Source: a virus. From it: DNA of 34,745 nt. The translations under genes were made by a program, and so were the position numbers. Within the stretch, counting starts at the first letter, position 1, and the number at the start of each line of letters is the position of its first letter. The stretch is from positions 1 through 34,745 of the IMG/VR virus record IMGVR_UViG_3300048672_000954, one strand, 5' to 3'. Positions 7,109 to 13,169 of the stretch are shown piece after piece. Under the pieces are notes generated by a model that was not told the DNA's origin, searched no databases, and worked only from the letters and a program-made list of their open reading frames with translations.

Positions 7109-7563
7109 AAGAAAGCACACGTAGACAACTATTTGCCCTAATGAACAAAGCGGGCATAAAAAGTACTGAAGATAGGCAAGCGCTGATATACAGCTTTTCG
7201 GAAGGAATTACGACCAGTACAAAGGATCTAAAAGAACATGCTGCTATAGACCTAATAAGACACCTGCAAAAACAGGTAGGACAACAAGTACAGGAACAAC
7301 AGCAGAAACAGGAAGGCGAGCGAGACAAAGCCGACAGTATGCGAAAGGGCATAATATCGGTATGGTACAAGATAGAAAATGCTAGTACACCCGATGAAAG
7401 GAAAAACGCAGTACAGAAATGTAAAGCGTGGGTTGAAAAGCATTTTAAGGGCGAATTAAACAGCTTTTCAACGCAAAAGCTGTATCAGATACGAGATGCG
7501 GCCGACAAGGTACTGAAAGATCAGGCAAAGGCCATAAGACGACGTGACAATGAAAATGCCTAG
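7105..7563 (+). CDS. GemA-like (Mu gp16-type) early regulatory protein
   Basis: The ATG at 7105 overlaps the previous stop and gives 152 residues; a TTG two codons upstream is less likely. The N-terminus (TRRQLFALMNKAGIKSTEDRQALIYSFSEG) resembles the start of GemA/DUF1018 proteins of Mu-like phages, and the middle is a Gln/Lys-rich coiled coil (about 55-78). GemA modulates host gene expression and supercoiling in Mu, while here the name rests on position and a short N-terminal likeness. The C-terminal part is unmatched. Confidence 0.5.
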   Translation: MKESTRRQLFALMNKAGIKSTEDRQALIYSFSEGITTSTKDLKEHAAIDLIRHLQKQVGQQVQEQQQKQEGERDKADSMRKGIISVWYKIENASTPDERKNAVQKCKAWVEKHFKGELNSFSTQKLYQIRDAADKVLKDQAKAIRRRDNENA

Positions 7564-7747
7564 GAAAGTAGGCACTGCTGCAAAGAGGGAGATACAGGAG
7601 CACTATGAGCACGAAAAAGCAGTGTATTGGGAAGGAATAAGGGTTATATACACGGAGTACGAAATAGTAGAAAGTAGACTGCTACAAGAGGGGGAGCAAA
7701 GTAATGTGAAGGTAGCGAAAGACAACCTCATTAATATTAGAATCTAA
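7550..7747 (+). CDS. Small basic hypothetical protein
   Basis: The protein of about 65 residues (MKMPRKVGTAAKREIQEHYE at the start) has no recognised domain. The start could be the GTG at 7544 or the ATGs at 7550 or 7556, all inside the end of the preceding gene. A following gene with 3 bp between them supports translation. Confidence 0.5.
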   Translation: MKMPRKVGTAAKREIQEHYEHEKAVYWEGIRVIYTEYEIVESRLLQEGEQSNVKVAKDNLINIRI

Positions 7748-7750
7748 GCT

Positions 7751-7852
7751 ATGAATAATTTGCAAAATAAGGCTCAGGCATGGGCTATGCGGGTAATCAT
7801 CATCCTTACGGTGATTATCTGGACTGGAATCGTTTTATATTTTTTCTATTAA
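7751..7852 (+). CDS. 33-residue single-span membrane peptide
   Basis: This short frame has an ATG at 7751 and TAA at 7850-7852. Residues 14-33 form one hydrophobic helix (RVIIILTVIIWTGIVLYFFY) after a short polar N-terminus, so a membrane protein with the N-terminus inside is likely. It begins 3 bp after the previous stop, consistent with coupling. Small membrane peptides in phage early regions can affect superinfection or host membranes, but no role is shown. Confidence 0.5.
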   Translation: MNNLQNKAQAWAMRVIIILTVIIWTGIVLYFFY

Positions 7853-7932
7853 TAAATCGCAAGGTGTAGGCCTTGGATAAGCGGGCAAGTGAGGAGGGGA
7901 TAATTCAATAACTTTTTTTCACAACAATAACA

Positions 7933-8613
7933 ATGATTGATATTTCACAATTAACAGCAGAAGAAAAAGCGCAATTAATCGCAACAGCAAAGCAGATTGA
8001 GGAGCAGGAGAAAGCACAGGCAGTCGAGCGTAAAAAGTCCTACGAGGAGATTAGACACGCAACCGTTACCGACTGCCTTAAGAAGGTAAGAGGTTTGGCA
8101 TCGCAAATGAGAGAATACCATAGTTCTATGATGCCTAATGTGATGGCGTTTGGTGAGCTAATGCGAGAGTTTGGCGATATGCCAAAGAAAAGTAAAGGAG
8201 GTTTTTCTATTATGAACGATGCACAAACAGAGCGTGTAACGTTGCACCTTAGAAAGATTGGCGAGTTCAATGAGCTAGCAGATATGGCAGAGCAACATAT
8301 TAAGGATTTCTTGGAGCGTGAAATCAAGTCTTCGAGTCCTGATGCCTACGAGCTTATTATTACCCTGTTGGAGCGCAAGAAAGGCAAAATTGAGTATAGC
8401 AGAGCTATGCAGATTTTGCAGTATGAGAGCAAGTTCAATGATCCCGATTGGAAAAAGGGCTGTGAGCTTTTGAAACAGTCTTTTAACATTACTAGCTCAA
8501 AGTTTTATCTGGAGTTTGAGCAAAAGAATGAGAATGGAAGCTGGGAGCGTATTGATTTGAACTTTGCTAGTTTGGTGTATGCGCCTGTAAACCCTGTAGG
8601 TACGAATGCGTAA
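7933..8613 (+). CDS. DUF3164-like Mu-phage protein
   Basis: The 226-residue protein begins with a charged coiled coil (about 5-40). Its C-terminal part KKGKIEYSRAMQILQYESKFNDPDWKKG has the pattern typical of DUF3164, a family of unknown biochemical role common in the early regions of Mu-like prophages. An 80-bp gap without strong promoter signals precedes it. Its stop overlaps the next start (ATGCGTAA). The family name rests on pattern recognition. Confidence 0.68.
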   Translation: MIDISQLTAEEKAQLIATAKQIEEQEKAQAVERKKSYEEIRHATVTDCLKKVRGLASQMREYHSSMMPNVMAFGELMREFGDMPKKSKGGFSIMNDAQTERVTLHLRKIGEFNELADMAEQHIKDFLEREIKSSSPDAYELIITLLERKKGKIEYSRAMQILQYESKFNDPDWKKGCELLKQSFNITSSKFYLEFEQKNENGSWERIDLNFASLVYAPVNPVGTNA

Positions 8614-9034
8614 GTTTATTTACACTAGCCAGCACATCACAGGCGATGTGCTGGCTGGCTTTGACGAAAAGAGCGGGTTGTTACTCCTTATAGACCTTTC
8701 GAAGAGTGAAATGAGCTACGACCAGCACTATAATTTCATGCTGAAGTTTCCAAGGACTTTGAAAGAGTTTTTGGAGCTTGAAAAAGAAAAGCCAAACGAG
8801 CGCAAAATTACGGAGGTATTTGATACGATAACCTTTGATGATTTTTGGAACCGATATGACCACAAAGCCTTATCAAGCAAGAAAAAAGCAAAAGCTATTT
8901 GGGATAAGATGCCGAGTGTTGAACAACAAAGAGCCTACAACCATATAGCTAAGTACAGCAAGTTAGTAGCTCAACAGGGGATTCAGAAAAAACATGCAGA
9001 AACGTATTTGAATAGCTACTTATGGGACAATTGA
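8606..9034 (+). CDS. Phage replication-type protein, DnaT/primosome-like C-terminus
   Basis: The 142-residue protein ends with a module at about 75-142 (FDDFWNRYDHKALSSKKKAKAIW ... HAETYLNSYLWDN) that resembles the C-terminal repeat of phage replication and primosomal proteins, which often ends in a Tyr-Leu-Asn-x-x-x-Trp motif. The N-terminal half is unrecognised. A perfect 12-bp hairpin lies 21 bases after the start codon. It overlaps the next gene by 13 bp. Confidence 0.5.
   Translation: MRKFIYTSQHITGDVLAGFDEKSGLLLLIDLSKSEMSYDQHYNFMLKFPRTLKEFLELEKEKPNERKITEVFDTITFDDFWNRYDHKALSSKKKAKAIWDKMPSVEQQRAYNHIAKYSKLVAQQGIQKKHAETYLNSYLWDN
8627..8656 (+). promoter_or_regulatory. Strong hairpin inside the start of a coding region
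   Basis: AGCCAGCACATC (8627-8638) and GATGTGCTGGCT (8645-8656) form a perfect 12-bp, G+C-rich stem with a 6-nt loop in otherwise A+T-rich DNA. It lies 21 nt after the ATG at 8606 and has no T-run, so control of translation or mRNA stability is more likely than termination. Confidence 0.6.
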
Positions 9035-9279
9035 TAAGATATATTAGCAGGCTTGATATTGAAAAAAAGCTGACAATTAAGGATTATAATACAGAGGACT
9101 TATTGAATATATCTGTAGAGTTCATTGAGGGTGTGGATAAAGGTCAGACACAGACTTTTCAGGTGCATATTTACGATTTAGTATATAGGAGCTTAAGAGA
9201 GCTGGTAATGAGGGCGGGATATAAAGATAAGTTTAACGTTAAGACAATTCAATACGCTTTTGCAAAGGAGGAGCAATAA
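9022..9279 (+). CDS. Small hypothetical protein
   Basis: The 85-residue protein contains two beta-rich segments (LLNISVEFIEGV, TQTFQVHIYDLVYRSL) and no recognised domain. It overlaps the preceding gene by 13 bp, and the next start follows by 2 bp. Its position suggests an accessory early function only. Confidence 0.55.
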   Translation: MGQLIRYISRLDIEKKLTIKDYNTEDLLNISVEFIEGVDKGQTQTFQVHIYDLVYRSLRELVMRAGYKDKFNVKTIQYAFAKEEQ

Positions 9280-9281
9280 CT

Positions 9282-9488
9282 ATGACACGTAAACAAATTC
9301 AAATCTGTGCTGATATTCTAATCTACGCACATGTTTGCCAGCTTGAAAATTTGATGACTGAAAGTGAAGAGGAACGTGATGTAGTAGCAAAGGCAATCGA
9401 AATAGCTGAAGCAAAAGTAAATAACTATCCTTTGGTTCCTGTACAAGAGTTATCCACAATTATAAACTATGTTAAGGATAACTATTGA
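9282..9488 (+). CDS. Small acidic hypothetical protein
   Basis: The 68-residue, mainly helical protein (LMTESEEERDVVAKAIEIAEAK) has no recognised domain. It ends 20 bp inside the following gene, so the pair is overlapped and probably co-translated. Confidence 0.55.
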   Translation: MTRKQIQICADILIYAHVCQLENLMTESEEERDVVAKAIEIAEAKVNNYPLVPVQELSTIINYVKDNY

Positions 9489-9906
9489 GCGATTGTACAA
9501 GCTCGGTGCTGAGGCTAAAAACTACAGTACCGAGCATGTTAGGAAGAAAGCATTAGCCGAATTGCAGGCTAAGGCTGGAGCATCGGGATATAGCTACAAT
9601 CATTGGCTTGCTACAGGGATTTGGGTATTAGAAGAGGATTTTGAAACGCTAAGACCTGAAACGCTAACGCAGATTGAAACGCTAAAACCTGAAACGGTAA
9701 CGCAGATTGAAACGGTAAGGAAAGTTGAAACGCTAAGACAAAAACAGCCTACACAGCACAAGAAAGAAGTAATTGAAACGCTAAAGCCTGAAACGCTAAG
9801 GAGTAAAGCTTGCGAGCAGTGCGGGAATCTGTTTGAGTTTAAGCGAGAATCAAAACGGTTTTGTAATAACGAATGTAAGAACACTTATAACAATCTGAAA
9901 AGATGA
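9469..9906 (+). CDS. Repeat-containing protein with C-terminal zinc ribbon
   Basis: The 145-residue protein has an N-terminal region of about 60 residues, a low-complexity middle made of repeated ETL(R/K)PET and TQIET units (about 59-112), and a C-terminal zinc-ribbon-like motif C-x2-C-x13-C-x3-C (ACEQCGNLF ... FCNNEC). Similar small ribbons occur in many phage proteins and may bind nucleic acid. The repeats are also visible in the DNA. No function is known to me. Confidence 0.6.
   Translation: MLRITIERLYKLGAEAKNYSTEHVRKKALAELQAKAGASGYSYNHWLATGIWVLEEDFETLRPETLTQIETLKPETVTQIETVRKVETLRQKQPTQHKKEVIETLKPETLRSKACEQCGNLFEFKRESKRFCNNECKNTYNNLKR
9643..9799 (+). repeat. Eight coding copies of gaaacg(c/g)taa
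   Basis: The decamer gaaacgctaa occurs from 9643 to 9799 in eight copies, two of them as gaaacggtaa, in 15- to 20-bp spacing for most. The repeats keep the frame and encode Glu-Thr-Leu/Val. Such arrays change copy number easily by slippage, so linker length may differ between related phages. Confidence 0.8.
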
Positions 9907-9907
9907 A

Positions 9908-10129
9908 ATGGCTTACAATGTTAGAAACTTCGAAAAGCGGGTTGCATTTATTATGCGACAATATAAAGCTTGGAAGAGCAAAAATGAGGACATTCCCGAC
10001 ACATATTTTGTCAGGGTGATTCTTAGAGATTTGGGGCATGAGATGACCTATGGAAACTTCATGCGGTGCTATAAGCATCGTTCGAAAACTAGAAAAATTA
10101 GTAGTAGTAAACAGTTAAACTTATTTTGA
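9908..10129 (+). CDS. Small basic hypothetical protein
   Basis: The 73-residue basic protein (VAFIMRQYKAWKSKNEDIP; ending KTRKISSSKQLNLF) has no recognised domain. It follows the zinc-ribbon gene by 1 bp and precedes the next by 1 bp. Basic charge could mean nucleic-acid binding, which is only a guess. Confidence 0.55.
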   Translation: MAYNVRNFEKRVAFIMRQYKAWKSKNEDIPDTYFVRVILRDLGHEMTYGNFMRCYKHRSKTRKISSSKQLNLF

Positions 10130-10130
10130 T

Positions 10131-10499
10131 ATGATTAGTATAAGACAAGTCGAGCGAGACTATAAAGCATTAATGGAAAGAGTAAAGACTGATCAATATT
10201 ACCAAATTGATTTGAGCAATAGAGTAAACTGCTATATATGCACGAATAAAAAGTGTGGACACATTACAAAGACAAGAGATGTAGACGCAGGTACAACGCC
10301 AATGTATTTTTTTTGTGAAAAGTGTTATGATAGAGCAAGAAGTTCTTTTTATCAGGATATTATCCCAGACCAAAATCCAACTTTTGAGTTTTATAGACCA
10401 GACTTAGAAAGGTTAAAAAAATTGAGAGGTAATCTAGGATTATATAACCATATAACAGCTGGAGGGTTAGAGTATCGTCGAATTGATGGAGCGGCTTAG
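10131..10499 (+). CDS. Zinc-ribbon hypothetical protein
   Basis: In this 122-residue protein a Cys-rich segment (CYICTNKKCGHITKT ... FFCEKC, about residues 34-65) looks like a zinc ribbon that reads as a short knuckle pair. The C-terminal half is unrecognised. Its 3' end overlaps the following gene by 14 bp. A nucleic-acid-linked role is plausible but unproven. Confidence 0.55.
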   Translation: MISIRQVERDYKALMERVKTDQYYQIDLSNRVNCYICTNKKCGHITKTRDVDAGTTPMYFFCEKCYDRARSSFYQDIIPDQNPTFEFYRPDLERLKKLRGNLGLYNHITAGGLEYRRIDGAA

Positions 10500-10815
10500 T
10501 TTTTCTACTAACTGGAACGGCAAACTTTGGGCGGATTGTTTTACGACAATCCGTCTTTACAACCCTAACAAGTATAAAACTGGGGCAAAGTTTGAAATAT
10601 GGCTTAAAAAAGACTTTATGCACAAAGCTATAGTGCTAGATGTGAAAAAGTTGAAAATGAGCCAACTAAACGAATGGATTTGTGCCCTGGACACGGGGTA
10701 CAATTTGGCAGAAACTCAAAACGTCCTGAAGACTATGTATAAGGATAATGAGGAGCTGAAGAAGACAGGTGATTTAACGCTTAGTTATGTTTTACTTAAA
10801 AAGCTGAAGGGATGA
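10486..10815 (+). CDS. ASCH-domain-like protein
   Basis: Using the ATG at 10486 gives 109 residues. The pattern LSFSTNW ... TTIRLYNPNKYKTGAKFEIW ... KAIVLDVKKLKMSQL ... resembles small ASCH (PUA-like) proteins: a Thr-x-Arg start, a Lys-Tyr-x-x-Gly turn, a Trp-containing strand and a final helix. ASCH domains are thought to bind RNA or modified nucleosides. It overlaps both neighbours, and its stop is shared with the next start (ATGA). The family likeness is moderate. Confidence 0.5.
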   Translation: MERLSFSTNWNGKLWADCFTTIRLYNPNKYKTGAKFEIWLKKDFMHKAIVLDVKKLKMSQLNEWICALDTGYNLAETQNVLKTMYKDNEELKKTGDLTLSYVLLKKLKG

Positions 10816-11105
10816 AATATGTAATTTTTAAACGTGGAGAACTTGTAGTTCCAGTTGTTTCTTCAGAGGACTCTATACATGCTTTACTAGGTATTGGAGA
10901 CGGTTTTAAGGCTGTTAGTGCTGGTTTTTTTTATATTGATGAGCTTGGTGAGGTTGTAATTGATGAAAGTCGTATAGCAACATCATTCAGAATTAAGCAA
11001 TACAAGCAACACGATAAACGATACTTGAATTACCTTATTAAAGGTTATACTGGGCACTTCTTTTACGATTTTGAACATACTTGTTATCCAGAGGTACATG
11101 AATAA
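10812..11105 (+). CDS. Hypothetical early protein
   Basis: The 97-residue protein has alternating beta segments (YVIFKRGELVVPVV, FFYIDELGEVVIDES) and a Tyr-rich end. No domain is recognised. Its stop overlaps the next ATG by 8 bp, consistent with coupling. Confidence 0.55.
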   Translation: MKYVIFKRGELVVPVVSSEDSIHALLGIGDGFKAVSAGFFYIDELGEVVIDESRIATSFRIKQYKQHDKRYLNYLIKGYTGHFFYDFEHTCYPEVHE

Positions 11106-11400
11106 GACAGACAAAAAGTTTAGAGAATGGCTTTTTCGAGATTTTGGGCAAAACGAATATTATAATAGAATAGTCTATAGAATGCTTAGATGTAGGGCTA
11201 TTTTATCGCAAAATAAAGTTTGTGCAAGGTTGAGTGAAGAAGATTTATATGATGTTTGTACAGATGTGTCTTTAATTGCATCACACAGCGAAAATCATGC
11301 AGTTAGGCAGATACCCAGCATATTTAATAAGCCTAAAAAAGACGTATTGGAATATGCTTTAATGGAAGGATATATTGAAGTTGAACCAATTTTAATTTAG
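11098..11400 (+). CDS. Hypothetical early protein
   Basis: The ATG at 11098, overlapping the preceding stop, gives 100 residues; a TTG start at 11071 is less likely. The product is helical and charged (REWLFRDFGQNEYYNRIVYRM) and not recognised. It is the second-last gene before the RNA-containing gap. Confidence 0.55.
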   Translation: MNKTDKKFREWLFRDFGQNEYYNRIVYRMLRCRAILSQNKVCARLSEEDLYDVCTDVSLIASHSENHAVRQIPSIFNKPKKDVLEYALMEGYIEVEPILI

Positions 11401-11405
11401 AAATA

Positions 11406-11687
11406 ATGGAAGCACAGTTTAAAGATTTAAAGTTTAATAACTATAAGCGCTGGCATACTTGGAGAGAAAAAAATACAAAATATATGATTGATTTTGTAGA
11501 TAAAGGGCACGATTTAAGCCGATTTTGGGTGCATGAAACTGGAGAAATTTTGGACTCAGATTCTAATAAAGATATTTATATCGGAAAGTTTGTAGACGTT
11601 AACAGAATTGTGAAAAATGAACCAATTTACATTTTTGATAACAATACTTGGATTCCATATATGAATTTAGTAGTTGAAGAGTTTTGA
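11406..11687 (+). CDS. Hypothetical protein, last gene before the non-coding RNA
   Basis: The 93-residue protein is rich in aromatic and Asp residues (KRWHTWREKNTKYMIDFVDK) with no recognised domain. It closes the early operon. No terminator separates it from the RNA promoter, so early transcripts probably run into the RNA region. Confidence 0.55.
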   Translation: MEAQFKDLKFNNYKRWHTWREKNTKYMIDFVDKGHDLSRFWVHETGEILDSDSNKDIYIGKFVDVNRIVKNEPIYIFDNNTWIPYMNLVVEEF

Positions 11688-11712
11688 AAGTTTTAAAATT
11701 CACTCAAAAAAA

Positions 11713-11780
11713 ATGTCTAGGTAAATTTTGGAGTATTTCAGATTTGTACTACTTTTGAAATGCCCAAAATTTACAGACAT
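11713..11780 (+). repeat. 17-bp inverted repeat around the RNA promoter
   Basis: ATGTCT (11713-11718) plus GTAAATTTTGG (11721-11731) are matched by CCAAAATTTAC (11764-11774) plus AGACAT (11775-11780), with a 2-nt AG bulge. ATTTCA (11735-11740) and TGAAAT (11756-11761) extend the stem. The left arm contains the -33 box and the right arm is the first part of the transcript. The dyad could be an operator in DNA or a hairpin in read-through RNA. Confidence 0.8.
11727..11757 (+). promoter_or_regulatory. Promoter of the structured RNA
   Basis: TTTG (11727-11730), a 19-nt spacer and TACTTTTG (11750-11757) match the Bacteroidota -33/-7 consensus without mismatch. Transcription would start near 11763-11766. 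It is the best promoter match I noticed in the window and has no coding sequence directly behind it. Confidence 0.75.
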
Positions 11781-11946
11781 AGGTCGTAAGACCAATACAT
11801 TACAGCAGACTTTTACCATAGTACAAAGGCGTAGACCTTGTATTATCCAAATAAAAGAAAGCGGTGCTTGTATTACCGTCATTGTTTGAACACAATGGTC
11901 TTTTGTCTGAAAGATTGGGCGCGGGAAATACAACACCGCTTTTTTT
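11764..11946 (+). ncRNA. Candidate pseudoknotted non-coding RNA, about 180 nt
   Basis: This stretch has a promoter at its start, a helix with a U-tract at its end, and no plausible reading frame. Pairings seen on the plus strand are: (a) 5' CCCAAAATTTACAGACA (11763-11779) with TGTCTGAAAGATTGGG (11904-11919), 14 pairs interrupted by an AA/GA mismatch and one bulged A; (b) GGTC-GTAA-GACC (11782-11793), a GNRA-loop hairpin; (c) AATACA (11794-11799) with TGTATT (11839-11844), enclosing AAGG (11826-11829) / CCTT (11836-11839), which share one base; (d) CATTGT (11880-11885) with ACAATG (11892-11897); (e) AAAGCGGTGcTTGTATT (11858-11874) with AATACAACACCGCTTT (11927-11942), 16 pairs with one bulged C. 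Helices (a) and (e) cross, making a pseudoknot. No known RNA family was recognised. It lies just upstream of an antirepressor-like gene. Confidence 0.75.
11858..11946 (+). terminator. 3' helix and U-tract ending the structured RNA
   Basis: The 16-bp helix (e) of the RNA ends in cTTTTTTT at 11940-11946, the form of an intrinsic terminator with an unusually long 52-nt loop. That loop holds both the CATTGT/ACAATG hairpin and the segment that pairs with the RNA 5' end. Whether it stops all transcription, or lets some pass into the gene at 11986, is not visible. Confidence 0.6.
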
Positions 11947-11985
11947 GTTGTACAATGATTAACATTTAAACGCCCAAAAATTCAG

Positions 11986-12489
11986 ATGTTAGTACAAAAC
12001 AATCAGCAAGTATTAAACTTGCAAGTTACCGAAGGTTTGACGGTAGCGGTTCTTCAAGATTCAAATCATGAGTTCTTAATGACTACAGAAGATGTAGCTT
12101 GTGGCTATGGTGTTGCACCAAACAGCATTAGAAGCCACAAAAGTAGAAACAAGGAAGAACTCACAGAAAATGTACATTTCATAAGCGTCGCAATTTGCGA
12201 CACCCCTCTTGGAAGCCCTAGAACATTATGGACTAAAGCAGGTGTAATTCGATTAGGAATGTTCCTGAAAAGCGAAAGAGCTAAGGTATTTCGAGACTGG
12301 GCAGAAAAGGTGATTTTGTCCGTTACTGCTCCAGCAGTCAAGTTGCCTGAAGCACCGAAAAGAAAACATAATCGCTTATCGGAGGCAAGACTAATAGATA
12401 TATTGGTAGATGTAGCCCAAATCCAAGATGATGAGCTAAGAGTAAGAATCGTAAACAAGCTTACAGGAAAGGAGGCATACAATGGCTAA
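11986..12489 (+). CDS. Antirepressor-like phage protein
   Basis: The 167-residue protein has an N-terminal part resembling BRO/antirepressor-type DNA-binding modules of Bacteroidota phages: FLMTTEDVACGYGVAPNSIRSHKSRN, then LWTKAGVIRLGMFLKSERAKVFRDWAE. A C-terminal helical tail (about 125-167) may mediate dimerisation. It could modulate the repressor or late expression. No good promoter lies between the RNA terminator and its start, so read-through from the RNA or early operon is likely. Half-sites GCAAGT/ACTTGC at 12006-12026 lie in its first codons. Confidence 0.55.
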   Translation: MLVQNNQQVLNLQVTEGLTVAVLQDSNHEFLMTTEDVACGYGVAPNSIRSHKSRNKEELTENVHFISVAICDTPLGSPRTLWTKAGVIRLGMFLKSERAKVFRDWAEKVILSVTAPAVKLPEAPKRKHNRLSEARLIDILVDVAQIQDDELRVRIVNKLTGKEAYNG

Positions 12490-12697
12490 TCATCAAAACC
12501 TTCAGGAGCTATCAAAAGCCTTTTTTCAAGGAGGCGTTTGGACAACAAAGGAAATAGAAGAACGCCTTTGGGAAATGCTAGAGTCGGCAGTAGGAGACGA
12601 AATAACGTGCTCATTAGGACAAAACAAAACCTATATGTGCCTATACAAAGACCTAGTATCGTTATTGACAGAATTAGAGAAACATCAAAATACCTAA
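12482..12697 (+). CDS. Small hypothetical protein paired with the antirepressor-like gene
   Basis: The 71-residue helical protein (WTTKEIEERLWEMLESAVGD) is not recognised. Its ATG overlaps the preceding stop by 8 bp, so it is likely co-translated with that gene. It ends just before a strong bidirectional terminator. With this position a regulatory partner role is conceivable. Confidence 0.55.
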   Translation: MANHQNLQELSKAFFQGGVWTTKEIEERLWEMLESAVGDEITCSLGQNKTYMCLYKDLVSLLTELEKHQNT

Positions 12698-12701
12698 AAA
12701 C

Positions 12702-12734
12702 AAAGCACCGCAAAAGTAGTTTTTGCGGTGCTTT
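12702..12734. terminator. Bidirectional terminator between convergent operons
   Basis: AAAGCACCGCAAAA (12702-12715) and TTTTGCGGTGCTTT (12721-12734) form a perfect 14-bp stem with a 5-nt loop, followed by T-rich sequence on both strands. It separates the rightward early/middle genes from the leftward packaging operon. Confidence 0.9.
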
Positions 12735-12740
12735 TGTTTT

Positions 12741-13169
12741 TTAGGCAATTCCCTTCCTGAAAAAGGTTTTGAATGTAAGGTTGACAACTCGGATACCTGT
12801 AAGGTCTTGCTCGGACTGAGATTGAAACTCGTAGGGTCTACCTTGGTGGTTTACCTTACCGTTTACAGCCTCATAGATTTCTTCAATCTGATCGAGATAC
12901 TCTAAACTAATGTTTCGCTCGGCTTCGGGCGTTGCTAGTGCTGTAAGCCCTACGTATGTAAATCCTACACGTAGGGTAATGTTTGCGGTAATGATTTGAT
13001 ACTCCTCGTTGACAGTTTGAGCCGTAACATTGGATATTTTGATTATACAACATGGAAAAGAGACCTCTGGGCGTTGCTGTACTGCAAATTGCCCTTTGTC
13101 GAGGTCTACCCACTGGAGCCAGCCTAGTGGCTCCAGCTTGGAAAGGAGGTTAAGATATATCTCTTTCAT
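12741..13169 (-). CDS. Putative tail-terminator or gp37-like tail completion protein
   Basis: The 142-residue protein is the last gene of the leftward packaging operon and overlaps the gpG-like gene by 4 bp. Its alternating beta strands (PCCIIKISNV, YQIITANITLRVGF) and central segment resemble tail-terminator and Mu gp37/DUF1834-type proteins, which cap the tail tube at the head connection. The family link is weak and mainly positional. Confidence 0.5.
   Translation of the reverse strand: MKEIYLNLLSKLEPLGWLQWVDLDKGQFAVQQRPEVSFPCCIIKISNVTAQTVNEEYQIITANITLRVGFTYVGLTALATPEAERNISLEYLDQIEEIYEAVNGKVNHQGRPYEFQSQSEQDLTGIRVVNLTFKTFFRKGIA

Noticed and set aside
6834-7370. 178-residue open frame on the minus strand
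   Set aside because: Antisense to two overlapping early genes; Cys/Ser-rich chance composition.
7860-7875. Small CAAGG/CCTTG hairpin before the DUF3164-like gene
   Set aside because: Only 5-bp arms and no T-run; expected by chance.
11764-11946. Known RNA classes: 6S RNA, tmRNA, group I/II intron, retron msr-msd, omega-RNA
   Set aside because: The 5' end pairs with an internal segment rather than with the 3' end as in 6S; no tRNA-like domain, no split gene, no reverse transcriptase or nuclease gene beside it.
11947-11985. Promoter for the antirepressor-like gene
   Set aside because: TTTG at 11944-11947 is present, but no TAnnTTTG follows at the right spacing.
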